NCBI RefSeq assembly: GCF_004152935.1
Contig: NZ_SETE01000002.1
Span: forward strand, 372,001-436,000
From: Brumimicrobium glaciale
Lineage (GTDB): Bacteria > Bacteroidota > Bacteroidia > Flavobacteriales_D > Crocinitomicaceae
Length of the DNA stretch: 64,000 bases
Direction of reading: 5' to 3'
Both the position numbers and the translations under genes were made by a program. Positions 63,808 to 64,000 of the stretch are shown piece after piece. The notes beneath the pieces were generated by a model. The model did not search any database and had not been told where the DNA came from. It was given only the letters and a program-made list of their open reading frames with translations. How positions within the stretch are numbered: position 1 is the stretch's first letter; the number at the start of each line of letters is the position of its first letter.

Positions 63808-64000
63808 ACCATCACCAAATCATGTCGCTTGTTCCTCTTCTTCTCCCCTAGAAAGAAATCAATCCTCCCCATAGCCAATCCAGCCCAACCCACCTGATTT
63901 ATCAGCACCTTTTCGCCCAATCTGTTAAAATGAATTTCTGGTTTAGGCAAAAAGGTATGCGTGTGTCCACCAATAATGAGGTCTATGTTTTCTGTTTCGG
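63804..64000 (-). CDS. Metallophosphatase, 5'-nucleotidase-type, C-terminal part
   Basis: The 3' part (64 complete codons) of a gene entering from the right. The peptide ETENIDLIIGGHTHTFLPKP carries the GGHTHTF metal-binding motif of calcineurin-like phosphoesterases, and it continues INQVGWAGLAMGRIDFF, as in periplasmic 5'-nucleotidase-like proteins of Bacteroidota. The TAG stop lies in the REP palindrome. The start is outside the window. Confidence 0.88.
   Translation of the reverse strand, partial: ETENIDLIIGGHTHTFLPKPEIHFNRLGEKVLINQVGWAGLAMGRIDFFLGEKKRNKRHDLVMV

Noticed and set aside
63506-63874. Several overlapping open frames of 67-106 codons on both strands
   Set aside because: They are translations of the 14-bp minisatellite, which keeps every frame open. 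Periodic peptide, no start signal and no family.

Overview
The window is AT-rich DNA from a member of the Bacteroidota, most likely a Flavobacteriales-type organism. The evidence is many lipoproteins with Bacteroidota-style lipoboxes, TAnnTTTG-like -7 promoter boxes, families typical of the phylum (DUF3127, DUF3761, DUF5763-like, LicD cassettes) and housekeeping genes (pbpC, mnmE, panB) with best resemblance to that phylum. No rRNA, tRNA or CRISPR array was seen.

Layout. (1) 1-12.5 kb is chromosomal envelope biology: an alpha-2-macroglobulin paired with PBP1C, a beta-lactamase-family serine hydrolase, then a surface-polysaccharide cluster (HAD phosphatase, flippase, SGNH hydrolase, LicD, LicD-like/methyltransferase fusion), closed by a strong terminator. 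(2) 12.6-16.8 kb holds scattered small genes: FMN reductase, lipoproteins, N-formylglutamate amidohydrolase, and one decayed gene. (3) 16.9-25.9 kb is a five-gene set: secreted VWA protein, lipoprotein with a transmembrane helix, tubulin/FtsZ-like GTPase, a membrane-anchored papain-like protease, and a lipoprotein nuclease/phosphatase of the DNase I fold. A perfect 30-bp palindromic terminator splits the set after the tubulin gene. (4) 26.0-29.7 kb is a block of reverse-strand genes lying between two diverged copies (about 155 bp, roughly 80% identical) of the end of the nuclease gene plus the start of a small membrane-protein gene, so it looks inserted. (5) 29.8-31.9 kb: the intact membrane-protein gene, a lipoprotein and a membrane-associated DnaJ protein.

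(6) 32.2-49.8 kb is a tightly packed six-gene defence operon: SNF2-type helicase, 1601-aa N6-adenine methyltransferase, PD-(D/E)XK nuclease, McrB-like ATPase, McrC-like nuclease and a 1990-aa DEAH helicase with a DUF1998 zinc region and a Vsr-like nuclease tail. It mixes parts known separately from DISARM, McrBC and Druantia. (7) 49.9-52.4 kb has accessory genes, two of them relatives of a gene at 26.4 kb, and a MITE-like inverted-repeat element. (8) 52.4-59.4 kb is an integrative element: a 50-bp near-perfect palindrome, small genes, toprim-like and primase-helicase proteins, an excisionase-like HTH protein and a tyrosine integrase lying against the 3' end of mnmE. (9) 59.4-64 kb returns to the chromosome: mnmE, an RluA-type pseudouridine synthase, panB, a REP-associated tyrosine transposase with its palindromes, a 14-bp minisatellite, and the 3' end of a metallophosphatase gene.

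The most interesting items are the VWA-tubulin-protease-nuclease set, whose protease appears to carry a degenerate tubulin-like N-terminus, and the composite helicase-methylase-McrBC-DUF1998 operon.
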